Assembly (NCBI GenBank): GCA_964627255.1
Contig: CAZVIN010000115.1
Location: forward strand, 37,843-101,842
Reading direction: 5' to 3'
Length of the DNA: 64,000 nt
DNA from: CALLJL01 sp964627255
Lineage (GTDB): Bacteria > Acidobacteriota > Aminicenantia > Aminicenantales > CALLJL01
Shown one piece after another: positions 52,793 through 60,518 of the stretch; position 1 is the first letter of the stretch, and every line of letters starts with the position of its first letter. The position numbers and the translations under genes are program-made. The notes beneath the pieces are model-generated. The model was not told where the DNA came from and did no database searches. It worked only from the letters and a program-made list of their open reading frames with translations.

Positions 52793-53386
52793 ATTTAGGA
52801 GAAGATTGTTAGGGCATAAATTAAAATTGCTTAGCTGAACCAGTGTCTAAGTTTAATAGTCCTTGAGGGATATTTGGGTATCAAAAAGGGGGCTCTGATC
52901 CATTTTTTTGGCGGGTTTGAAGCCTAAATCCGGGATGGCGCAAGCGACCATTGAAAGTTTCGGCCTCCTGAAAATGGGCGATGAAAATTGGTGAGACCTC
53001 ACTTATTTACCTAATTTTTCCTTATTATTTAATCTTTGCTTCCATCCTACTTTTTAGGATAGTCTTAGGGATTAGGGAGCAATCGCGGAAGCTATAATTA
53101 AAAATTTCGGCTCTAAGGCTTCCTGAAACGCCCTTTGAGGGGACCTCTTGACGCCGAGGATGTCTGAGCTTAAGATGTCTGGACTTCCACTGGATAAAGG
53201 GAGAGGCCAAGGCGCGGCAAAAGACTCTCTGGTTACGTTTCTTATCAGCGAGGCGAGTTCCACAGGCTCTGATGAGGACAAAGAAGGAATGATGAGAAAA
53301 AGCTCGACAGAAGCAAAGTCCCTGCACGTGCCTCATAGACCTCCAACACCCAAGATGGAATAAAACCAAAATTTTTAATTGGGGAC
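52793..53386. other. Intergenic region with repeat copy B and related sequence
   Basis: About 600 nt before the trpB promoter. Repeat copy B lies at 52903-53019. Further downstream, 53248-53267 (GAGGCGAGTTCCACAGGCTC) resembles motifs in the spacers at 10.95 kb and 55.14 kb. Open frames here (for example 53148-53363) have no ribosome site and are not called. Confidence 0.45.
52903..53019 (-). repeat. Dispersed intergenic repeat, copy B
   Basis: Minus-strand copy. Block 3 at 53019-52986 matches copy E at 29 of 34 positions and includes the palindrome GTGAGGTCTCAC. Block 2 at 52959-52910 matches copy A at 39 of 50. The order on the minus strand is block 3 then block 2. Because the hairpin is palindromic it could stop transcription from either side. 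Confidence 0.65.
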
Positions 53387-53414
53387 TTGACACTAATTTT
53401 AATTGACCTATAAT
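53387..53414 (+). promoter_or_regulatory. Near-consensus promoter of trpB unit
   Basis: TTGACA at 53387-53392, 16-nt spacer, TATAAT at 53409-53414, both boxes perfect. Expected start near 53421, about 210 nt before the trpB ATG, giving a long leader. Confidence 0.75.
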
Positions 53415-53423
53415 TAAGCACCT

Positions 53424-53561
53424 ATGATTAAAAGAAGGTTGTGGCCAAAAGTTCAGGGCGAGGGTTTTTTGTCCCGGCTTTTCGCCCCACCTTCACTTAT
53501 CCTCTCTTCTTCCCCTCTTTCTTCGTGGGTCTGGTGGCGGGCGGCTCGCTCCGCCCGGTGA
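53424..53561 (+). CDS. Candidate tryptophan leader peptide
   Basis: 45 codons, ATG 53424 to TGA 53559-53561. The peptide starts MIKRRLWPKV and ends SSWVWWRAARSAR, with four Trp of 45 residues and a W-V-W-W cluster near the stop (Trp codons at 53526, 53532 and 53535). Known Trp leaders end in similar WW(W)xR clusters. The ATG lies 9 nt after a perfect -10 box with no ribosome site, so it would be leaderless. A shorter form could use TTG 53469 behind GAGGG (30 residues). The peptide stop is 70 nt before trpB. It would act as a sensor of charged tRNA-Trp. Confidence 0.5.
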   Translation: MIKRRLWPKVQGEGFLSRLFAPPSLILSSSPLSSWVWWRAARSAR

Positions 53562-53598
53562 AGACTATCTGCTAAAGCCATCTTTTCCAAGCCACAAC
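53438..53598 (+). promoter_or_regulatory. Structured 5' leader of trpB (candidate attenuation region)
   Basis: Complementary segments on the same RNA: GTTGTGGC (53438-53445) with GCCACAAC (53591-53598), 8 bp; CTTCAC (53491-53496) with GTGAAG (53558-53563); and the hairpin GGGCGG/CCGCCC (53539-53544/53551-53556) immediately after the Trp codons. A ribosome stalled on the Trp codons would cover this last stem. No hairpin followed by a U-run was found before trpB, so transcription attenuation of the usual kind is not proven. Confidence 0.45.
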
Positions 53599-53631
53599 AC
53601 GTCTATTCTTAGATCTCAGAAGGAGGCAAAA

Positions 53632-54906
53632 ATGGAACGCTTCGCATCGCGTCGGCTCGATTACCTGCCGACTAATTTTTACAACCTGAAGGCGGACCTA
53701 AAGGAACTTCCTCCTCCGCCTTTAAACCCTATGACTAAAGAACCTTTGCGGCCAGAGGAGTTACAGCCAGTTTTTCCTAAGAGTTTTATTGACCAGGAGA
53801 TTAGTTTAGAAAGATTCATTCCTATACCCCGTGAGGTAAGAGATATTTATGCTATCTACCGACCCACGCCCTTAGTCTATGCCCAGAATCTGCAGCAGGA
53901 ACTCAACACACCGGCCCGAATTTTCTATAAGTACGAAGGCGTTGGACCGACAGGCAGCCATAAATCAAACACTGCTTTGATGCAGGCTTATTTGGCTGCT
54001 AAGGAAGGAGTTGAAACCCTGACGACAGAAACAGGTGCCGGCCAGTGGGGTTCAGCCTTAGCTCATGCAGGCGCCCTCTTCGGAGTAAAAGTTAAGGTAT
54101 TCATGGTCAGAGCCAGCTATCGCCAGAAACCGGGACGTCGCATCATGATGGAGCTCTTTGGCGCCGAAGTGGCGGAAAGCCCCAGCCCATTGACGGAATC
54201 AGGCAAACGCTTCTTCGCTCAAGACCAGGACCATCCTGGCAGTCTGGGCATCGCCATCAGCGAAGCCGTAGAATTAGCCGTTAAAAACGGGAAGACTAAG
54301 TACTCGTTGGGTTCGGTTTTAGATAGCGTTTTGATGCACCAGAGTGTCATCGGTCTGGAGGCTGAATCTCAGCTCGAAGAGTTAGGTGTTTCTCCTGACG
54401 TCATAATTGGCTGCGTTGGCGGCGGCTCCAATTTTGCTGGCTTAGCCTTTCCTTTTGTCCGGCATCGCTTAGCGGGACAAAATATTCGTTTCATCGCCGT
54501 CGAGCCCGAAGCCTGCCCGAGCCTGACTCGGGGGGAACTTCGTTATGACCATGGAGATACCGCCGGCTTAACGCCACTCCTTTATATGTACACTCTGGGC
54601 ATGAACTTTGTGCCTCCACCTATTCATGCCGGCGGCTTGAGGTATCATGGCATGGCTCCCCTGGTTAGCTATCTTGTTTCTAAGGAGTTAATTGAAGGTC
54701 GAGCCTATTCCCAGAAGAGAGTTTTTGAAGCGGCCCGGTTTTTCCTCAAGACCGAAGGCATTCTGCCGGCACCTGAATCCTCACACGCTATCGCTGCAGT
54801 CATCGATGAAGCTCTCAAAGCTAAGGAAGAAGGAAAGGAAGAGGTTATTCTTTTTAATCTCTCCGGCCACGGCTTTCTGGATATTTCGGCTTTTGACCAA
54901 AGATAA
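53632..54906 (+). CDS. Tryptophan synthase β-chain-like enzyme, TrpB2 type
   Basis: 424 residues, the size and sequence of the TrpB2 subfamily (longer N-terminus than TrpB1). PLP lysine K111 in PTGSHKSNT; ETGAGQWGSALA; VGGGSNFAG (phosphate-binding glycines); GLRYHGMAP; and EGILPAPESSHAI. It makes tryptophan from indole or indoleglycerol phosphate and serine, or acts in indole salvage as a stand-alone enzyme; there is no trpA beside it. GGAGG is upstream of the ATG. The preceding leader with a Trp-rich peptide suggests control by tryptophan supply. Confidence 0.92.
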   Translation: MERFASRRLDYLPTNFYNLKADLKELPPPPLNPMTKEPLRPEELQPVFPKSFIDQEISLERFIPIPREVRDIYAIYRPTPLVYAQNLQQELNTPARIFYKYEGVGPTGSHKSNTALMQAYLAAKEGVETLTTETGAGQWGSALAHAGALFGVKVKVFMVRASYRQKPGRRIMMELFGAEVAESPSPLTESGKRFFAQDQDHPGSLGIAISEAVELAVKNGKTKYSLGSVLDSVLMHQSVIGLEAESQLEELGVSPDVIIGCVGGGSNFAGLAFPFVRHRLAGQNIRFIAVEPEACPSLTRGELRYDHGDTAGLTPLLYMYTLGMNFVPPPIHAGGLRYHGMAPLVSYLVSKELIEGRAYSQKRVFEAARFFLKTEGILPAPESSHAIAAVIDEALKAKEEGKEEVILFNLSGHGFLDISAFDQR

Positions 54907-55307
54907 GGGACGGTGACGTCCGTGGGCTCAGTTAATTTTATTGTTCATGGCTCGAGTTAACTTTTTTAGAAGTTTAGCGGAGGCGAGCAGGAATATCAAA
55001 GCAAGAAGAAACTTCTAATAAAAGAATTTAGGAAATTTTTTTACCGCAGGCAAGCGAAAACTAAGGGCGGATGATTATGGCGCCAATTGGCTGCTATATT
55101 CATCTTCAGTTTGACGCTTAAGCCTCTCTTGGGGTCGCAGAGGCGAGTTTCGCGGGCGCGGAGAAGTCTGGAGACGAAAGGGCAGCGAAACCTGAAGGGA
55201 AGCGACACCGTTCCTTAGGCGTCATGGCTTAAACCCCGCGGGATGGAGGAGAACTATCAGGGTTGAATTTTGAAGAGATAGATTTCCTGGAGAGGAAAAT
55301 TTATTTA
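54907..55307. other. Intergenic region downstream of trpB
   Basis: About 400-nt convergent spacer. Just after trpB is a stem GGACG-GTGA-CGTCC (54908-54921) with only a weak T-rich sequence following, so I do not call it a terminator. A GAGGCGAGTTTCGCGGGCGC block at 55140-55159 resembles 10951 and 53248. Confidence 0.4.
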
Positions 55308-56297
55308 TTAGATTTCTAAAGAATTTCCGGCCGAAAGCGCCTGGGCCTTGGTCAAGACAAGGGAAGCGGCAGCCGCATCCTGGACACCCAGACCTGTCAG
55401 GTCAGCGACGCTAATCTCGTCTGGCCGCGTTCGGCCTGGTTTTAAACCAAGGATGAGCTCACCGATTTCACCGCTAATTTTGCTTTCGTCAATCGAGCCG
55501 CTTTCCAAGCCATGATGAATTTCTCCCAAGCTCTTAGCCTGCCGGATAGAATCAGCGTAGATAAGGTCAGCGCGCTCAAGCACATCAGGATAAAGCTCTT
55601 GCTTTTCCGGGCCATCAGAGCCCATCGCCGTGAGGTGAACTCCAGGAGAAAGCCATTCAGCGCGCACAATGGGGGAGCGGCTCGGGGTGGCGGTGATAAT
55701 TAAATCCGCCCCGCGAACCACGGCTTCGGCCGAAGCGGCGGGATAGAAATCAACCGCAGGCAATTGCCGCGACATGTCTTCCACATATTTTTTAACGTTA
55801 TCGGGATTACGACTCCAGACCGCTACCTCCCTAAAACTTCTTACTGTTGCTAAGGCTATTAATTGAAACCTGGCCTGGGTACCAGAGCCGACAAGGCCGA
55901 CGCGATGAATTTTGGCCCGGCTCAAATACTTGGCGGCTACGGCTCCGGCGGCAGCAGTCCGCATTTCAGTGATATAACCACGGTCAAGGAGAAGAGCTTC
56001 GAGTCTGCCTGTTTGGGCCGAAAAAACCAGCATTATCCCGTCGCCCACAGGTAAACCAAAGGAGGGGTTAAGGTAAAAACCGGAGGCAATCTTAATAACA
56101 TAATATTTTTCGCTTTGAATATAGGCGGATTTGACATGTACTTCACCTTGAGTGGCTGGCAGGTCAAGGTTAATGACGCCTGGCAGGATGGCTTGGCCAG
56201 AATTAAAAGCAGCGAAACTCTTTTCGACCGCAGAGATAGTTTCTTCCAGCGTGAGAAGCTGTTTGATTTCGGACTCTAACAGGATGCGGACTTTCAT
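55308..56297 (-). CDS. Ornithine cyclodeaminase/μ-crystallin family protein
   Basis: 329 residues. NAD-binding Rossmann domain with GLVGSGTQARFQL (~134), and the family segments TEMRTAAAGAVAAKYL (~108) and VHLTAMGSDGPEKQEL (~227). The family includes ornithine cyclodeaminase, alanine dehydrogenase and ketimine reductase; the substrate cannot be told. It lies 6 nt after the aminotransferase, so the pair probably works on one amino acid pathway. Confidence 0.88.
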   Translation of the reverse strand: MKVRILLESEIKQLLTLEETISAVEKSFAAFNSGQAILPGVINLDLPATQGEVHVKSAYIQSEKYYVIKIASGFYLNPSFGLPVGDGIMLVFSAQTGRLEALLLDRGYITEMRTAAAGAVAAKYLSRAKIHRVGLVGSGTQARFQLIALATVRSFREVAVWSRNPDNVKKYVEDMSRQLPAVDFYPAASAEAVVRGADLIITATPSRSPIVRAEWLSPGVHLTAMGSDGPEKQELYPDVLERADLIYADSIRQAKSLGEIHHGLESGSIDESKISGEIGELILGLKPGRTRPDEISVADLTGLGVQDAAAASLVLTKAQALSAGNSLEI

Positions 56298-56303
56298 TAC
56301 TTA

Positions 56304-57428
56304 CTAACCCTTATCGCTTCTTATCTCTTTCAACAGAGAGCCAATTTTCTCTAAGCCCTGCCGGAGATAATTTTCTTCAGCCCCATAGCCAAAGCGAAGG
56401 TAATGGTCCATTTCAAAATGGTCGCCGGGAACTATTAGGACACTTTTCTCCCGAATGAGTCTCTCCACCAGAAGGGTAGAATTGATATTTAAAGAATAGC
56501 GAGCAAAGAGGATGGCTCCAGCTTCCGGCAGCCGGAAGGAGAAGAGGCCGTCCTGGCTTTCCAGCCATTCTTTAAGAATGGGCAGGTTATGGTTAAGGAT
56601 GGACCTGGTTCTCTGCAGGATTTTTTTTCGGTTTTCTGGTCGGAGAGCCACTCTGGCCAGCCAGTCACTGAGAGTGCTTGGTGAAATTGTCGTATAATCA
56701 TGATACGGCCAGAGATAGGCAATTTTTTCTTCTGGTCCGACTATCCAGCCGATTCTGGTTCCAGGTAAGCCGTAAGCTTTAGATAGACCGTTAACTACAA
56801 AAAGGCGGTCATAAGAACCCCAGAAGCTGGTTGTCAGCTGGCCATCTCTTTCTGCTCCTTGATATACTTCGTCGGCAATTATCCAGGCTCCGCAGGACGA
56901 AGCCAATTTGATTAGGGATTGTCTGGCTTCCTCGCTAAGTCTGGCGCCGGTGGGGTTATTCGGGTTAGTGATGACAATGAGTCTGGTTTTGGCCGTAATT
57001 AATTCTTTTAATTCATCGAGGTCGGGTTGCCAGCCCAGCTCTTCGCGAAGATATAAAGGCTTGACCTTGGCCCCAAAAGCCCGCAGAAGCCCCCACATTT
57101 GCATGTAGTTAGGCATCATGAAAATAGCTTCGTCGCCCGGTTCGACCAAACTCCACATTAAAAGAAAATTGGCTTCAGAAGAGCCAGAGGTAACCAGAAT
57201 AGAATCAAGGGTTGAGCCAGGATAAAGTTGTTGGATGATTTCCCGCAGCTGCGGCGTCCCGTTGGTCTGGCTATAACCCAGAGGAATGCTGAGCATTTCC
57301 TTTTTTTCTTCTTCCGTCAAGAGCTCATCCAGCGTTAAGGGATGGACTCCACTTTCGGAAAGATTATGTTCGACCACATTTTCCCAGGTAGATTGCATCC
57401 TTTCCATCTTAAAATATTCAATCTTCAT
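56304..57428 (-). CDS. Class I/II pyridoxal-phosphate aminotransferase
   Basis: 374 residues, fold type I. The PLP lysine lies in VVNGLSKAYGLPGTRIGW (~222), with NPNNPTGARLS (~156), IIADEVYQGAER and SSGSSEANFLLMWSLV (~80). It transfers an amino group between an amino acid and a 2-oxo acid; specificity is not evident. AAGGAGG precedes the ATG. It is followed by the ornithine cyclodeaminase homologue, and preceded after 60 nt by the phosphatase operon. Confidence 0.92.
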   Translation of the reverse strand: MKIEYFKMERMQSTWENVVEHNLSESGVHPLTLDELLTEEEKKEMLSIPLGYSQTNGTPQLREIIQQLYPGSTLDSILVTSGSSEANFLLMWSLVEPGDEAIFMMPNYMQMWGLLRAFGAKVKPLYLREELGWQPDLDELKELITAKTRLIVITNPNNPTGARLSEEARQSLIKLASSCGAWIIADEVYQGAERDGQLTTSFWGSYDRLFVVNGLSKAYGLPGTRIGWIVGPEEKIAYLWPYHDYTTISPSTLSDWLARVALRPENRKKILQRTRSILNHNLPILKEWLESQDGLFSFRLPEAGAILFARYSLNINSTLLVERLIREKSVLIVPGDHFEMDHYLRFGYGAEENYLRQGLEKIGSLLKEIRSDKG

Positions 57429-57487
57429 TGACCTGCCTCCTTATGATTAAAATTCTAATAACCAGCTTCCTTGCCATCAACCAGCTC

Positions 57488-58312
57488 TCATATTTCTACT
57501 TTTAAAGGCTTCTTTAAGGCAAAACCAGCTACGACCGAAAGAACAAAATATACTATCAGCCAATGGAGTTTCCAGCCTAAAAAATTCATGCGGCGAGACG
57601 GGTAGACGAGAGAAATCTCCTTAATGGGCGAGGCCGCAAGAGGCGCTTCTCCTGGCGAGAGAAGCTGAGCGAATAAACCGGACGAGGGACGAACTGAGGA
57701 CAAGCGAACAACGGAAGTTTCCCCTACGACCATTTCCTTAGTTATTTTCTGTCCATCAAGGTTAATGATAATATTAAACCGGCCTGGTTTTAAGGCCCTG
57801 AGACGCCAATTAATCTCTCTGGCGGGTTCAATCCGGAGCGCTGGCGTCTCAATTTGGTATCCTTCAGATTGATTCAGCCTAATAGATAGCTCTAACGGAT
57901 TGTAACCTTCTTTTAATTTAACCTTGAGGATGGTTGTTTCACCGGGTGAAAGCGGTTTGTAGGCGAACCAGAGGTTGAGATGACTCAGAAGGAAGACAAG
58001 CGGAATAATCATTACCGCTAAAGGCCTGAGAGCATGGAGAAAATACCTTAAATTCCAGTAGAGTAAATTGCCCTGAGTTCGGAATGAGGTCACCAGGTCG
58101 TCGGAAAAAAGGCGCAACTCCAGGAGATGAGCTTTAATCTTATCCTTGGTTTTCTTAATTCCCTCTTGGTCTGATACCCAACGGTAAATGGCTAAGAGGA
58201 ACAAGCCGGTTAAAACCGATATCAGGATCATCGCTACCCAGGGAGACAATCCCCGGAAAGGCCAAAAGAGAAAATGGAAAAGATTTTGAAGAGCGCCGTT
58301 AACCCAGGCCAT
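57488..58312 (-). CDS. EMC3/TMCO1/Oxa1-like membrane protein (inferred)
   Basis: 274 residues. Helix ~25-44 (WVAMILISVLTGLFLLAIYRW), a charged helical stretch GIKKTKDKIKAHLLELRLFSDD (~52-73) predicted as coiled coil, two helices (~84-115), a β-rich extracytoplasmic domain (~120-235) and a C-terminal helix (~248-268). The helix-coiled coil-helix-hairpin order resembles DUF106/EMC3/Oxa1 insertases, but I cannot confirm the fold. Located directly after the RHH gene in the phosphatase operon. Confidence 0.4.
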   Translation of the reverse strand: MAWVNGALQNLFHFLFWPFRGLSPWVAMILISVLTGLFLLAIYRWVSDQEGIKKTKDKIKAHLLELRLFSDDLVTSFRTQGNLLYWNLRYFLHALRPLAVMIIPLVFLLSHLNLWFAYKPLSPGETTILKVKLKEGYNPLELSIRLNQSEGYQIETPALRIEPAREINWRLRALKPGRFNIIINLDGQKITKEMVVGETSVVRLSSVRPSSGLFAQLLSPGEAPLAASPIKEISLVYPSRRMNFLGWKLHWLIVYFVLSVVAGFALKKPLKVEI

Positions 58313-58503
58313 CAGGAAATATAACCGAGTCCCTTCAGCTTTTTTTTGATTTCTTCCTCAGATTCAGCTTCATTCAGCTTAGCCACCTCTTTTTCTAAGC
58401 AATGAGTGATGAATTCTTCGGGAGAAGAATAACCCGCCAAGGAAGCATACTTTTTGATTCTTTCCAAAAGCTCCTTATCAATTTTTATCTTTGCCTTTCC
58501 CAT
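58312..58503 (-). CDS. Ribbon-helix-helix-like small protein
   Basis: 63 residues from ATG 58503 (GGAGG with 5-nt spacing); the ATG at 58515 overlaps the ribosome site. KAKIKIDKELLERIKKYASLAGYSSPEEFITHCLEKEV is a classic RHH pattern: β-strand followed by two helices. Such proteins bind DNA as antitoxins or repressors; no toxin gene adjoins. It may regulate the operon. The stop overlaps the start of the EMC3-like gene. Confidence 0.65.
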   Translation of the reverse strand: MGKAKIKIDKELLERIKKYASLAGYSSPEEFITHCLEKEVAKLNEAESEEEIKKKLKGLGYIS

Positions 58504-58531
58504 ATGTGCCTCCATAAAAAGATGCCAAAAA

Positions 58532-60514
58532 TCAGGATGAGTTAAGCACAGGTCGGCCCCTCATTTCTTGGGGAATTTTAACACCAAAAAGATGAAGAAT
58601 AGTTGCCGTGACATCAATTAAAGAAGGAGTTGGATGGCGGAGGCGGCGATTAGCGACCAGTGTCCCCGGAATAAGCTCCGCCGCTCCCATATGGTCACCG
58701 CTCCACTTTTGGTCATTGTTTTCTAAGATAGCGGGGGGAAATTTGCCCAAGGGAGAAGCCCAGGAGATACGATAACCCCAGTTGAACCCGAGGATGATAT
58801 CGGGCGCCTGCTCTATGTGGGGGCCATGATAAACCTCGCGGGCGAGGTAGGCCTTATAGATTGGTTTTTTTCCAGTGGCAGGGTCGACTATTTCCTCTAA
58901 ACGCTGGGCTAACTCTCGGACTAAATTTTCGTATTCTGACCCCGGATTAATTACCCCCAGCTTTTCTCTTCCCTTGAGGTTTATATAAAGGCCGTTTAGG
59001 CCAAGACCATAAGCCTTTGTTCTCGACCAATCAGTATTTTCAAACAGAGACCCCTTATCCTCCTTCCAGGGGTTACGCAATTTGTGATACCCCGCCTCAA
59101 AAAGCCAGGTGTTGAGGTTAAACCCGCGGGCAAAAGGATTAAAACCGTGGTCAGACATAATGATGAGGATAGTTCTGGAGTCAATGAATTTTTCGATCCT
59201 CGCCAGGAGCTTGTCCATTTCCACATAGATATTGGCCAGTTCTTGGCCAAAATGCTGAGCTAAATTCGGGTTATAGGCGGGATGCTCGGGGTCGGTTAAA
59301 CGCCAGAACATGTGCTGGCGTTGGTCGGTGCTGGAGATATAGAAAAATAGCAGGCCGGATTCAAAACGGCTTAACTCGAATTCCAACATCGCCAGACTTT
59401 CCTGAAGAAAGCCGTTGTCCTGATGCAAGAATTCCGCCTCATCCAGCACATTATTGTCGAGGGCACTGGTATCCGCCGGAAGCCCCTTGGTATGAAATAG
59501 GCCAAGATGAGAGACCAGGTCGCGCGAATATTCCTTCGGAGTACAGATGGGAAGGGCTGGCTCTTGAGGGTCAATATGCACGGCGCTGACATATAGCTTG
59601 AAATGGGGTCGTATTTCTTTGAGGTAGAACTGGCAGATGCCACTCACGCTTTGGCCTGGCATCAGGTTAAACCGAACCCGACGCCAGCCGCTCCATTCCT
59701 TTTCCTGGAGAATAAATTCATCAGAGTCGAGAACTATTTTGGCTACGGGGTTGGTGGGGTCGAGATATACCTTGAACTCGGCTGTGGCTTCGGGTCGGTC
59801 GCGATGAAAAGTATTAATCGGGCCGGGAAGGCTGGCTTCGACTTGATTGCCAATGACATAAACCTGGTGGATACGGCCACCGCCAATATCCGGGTTTATT
59901 TCACCTGACTCAGTCGTGTAATAATTAAATATACCGTAGCTTCCCATAATATCAGGAGTGCCCATGCCAGACAGAGTCTTCTGTTTGCTCGAAGCCGGAG
60001 GATAGTTGGCTGGCATCCTGGAAATAACAGAAGGGATGTCGTGCTCTTCTAAGATTTGCCAGAAAGCCTTGCCCTGGCGCAACAGCCGAACTTGGCCTCG
60101 TTCGAGGGGCAATTTCCAGTGGCCCAAGGAAATAGTTTTTTTTGGCTCTTCCGAGGCTGTTCCGGAAAAAATCGGCAGGTATAACTCAGGGTCCCGGTGC
60201 ATGAAGTCGAAAATGCCATGCCCTCCAGGGTCCTGACCGGTGATGAAATTAGACCAGGCAACAGGACTTTGAGGCGGAATGCTCGTACCAAGAGGCGAAA
60301 AACCACCTTCGGTCATTAGCCGCTTAAAATGAGGTAAGCGCCCCTCCTTAACCAAGCGAGAAACTATCCCTGGGTCAAGGCCGTCCATCCCTAAAATAAG
60401 TACCTTATACGATGTCTCTTTATTTCCTCGAAAGTGACTGAATAAAGACGGGGTCGAGCTGAAGGCAGAAGCGCCTAAAATCACGGAAAGCTTTAAAAAT
60501 TTGCGTCTTTTCAT
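58532..60514 (-). CDS. Alkaline phosphatase superfamily phosphodiesterase, Tat-exported
   Basis: 660 residues. Twin-arginine leader MKRRKFLKLSVILGASAF. Superfamily core: LILGMDGLDPGI (~42, metal Asp), SPVAWSNFITG with Ser at the nucleophile position (~83), STDQRQHMFW (~395), IMSDHGFNPFARGFNLN (~450) and GDHMGAAELIPG (~615). The type I phosphodiesterase/nucleotide pyrophosphatase group. Substrate unknown; likely periplasmic. It lies 4 nt after the second family member and 28 nt before the RHH gene. Confidence 0.83.
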   Translation of the reverse strand: MKRRKFLKLSVILGASAFSSTPSLFSHFRGNKETSYKVLILGMDGLDPGIVSRLVKEGRLPHFKRLMTEGGFSPLGTSIPPQSPVAWSNFITGQDPGGHGIFDFMHRDPELYLPIFSGTASEEPKKTISLGHWKLPLERGQVRLLRQGKAFWQILEEHDIPSVISRMPANYPPASSKQKTLSGMGTPDIMGSYGIFNYYTTESGEINPDIGGGRIHQVYVIGNQVEASLPGPINTFHRDRPEATAEFKVYLDPTNPVAKIVLDSDEFILQEKEWSGWRRVRFNLMPGQSVSGICQFYLKEIRPHFKLYVSAVHIDPQEPALPICTPKEYSRDLVSHLGLFHTKGLPADTSALDNNVLDEAEFLHQDNGFLQESLAMLEFELSRFESGLLFFYISSTDQRQHMFWRLTDPEHPAYNPNLAQHFGQELANIYVEMDKLLARIEKFIDSRTILIIMSDHGFNPFARGFNLNTWLFEAGYHKLRNPWKEDKGSLFENTDWSRTKAYGLGLNGLYINLKGREKLGVINPGSEYENLVRELAQRLEEIVDPATGKKPIYKAYLAREVYHGPHIEQAPDIILGFNWGYRISWASPLGKFPPAILENNDQKWSGDHMGAAELIPGTLVANRRLRHPTPSLIDVTATILHLFGVKIPQEMRGRPVLNSS

Positions 60515-60518
60515 TAGC

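Noticed and set aside
53148..53363. Open frame of 71 codons (+)
   Set aside because: Spacer sequence shared with repeat-like motifs; no start signals.
53415..53631. T-box riboswitch in the trpB leader
   Set aside because: I looked for the T-box core sequence and a terminator after it and found neither; a Trp leader peptide fits better.
54908..54930. Terminator after trpB
   Set aside because: A 5-bp GGACG/CGTCC stem is present but has no convincing T-run after it.
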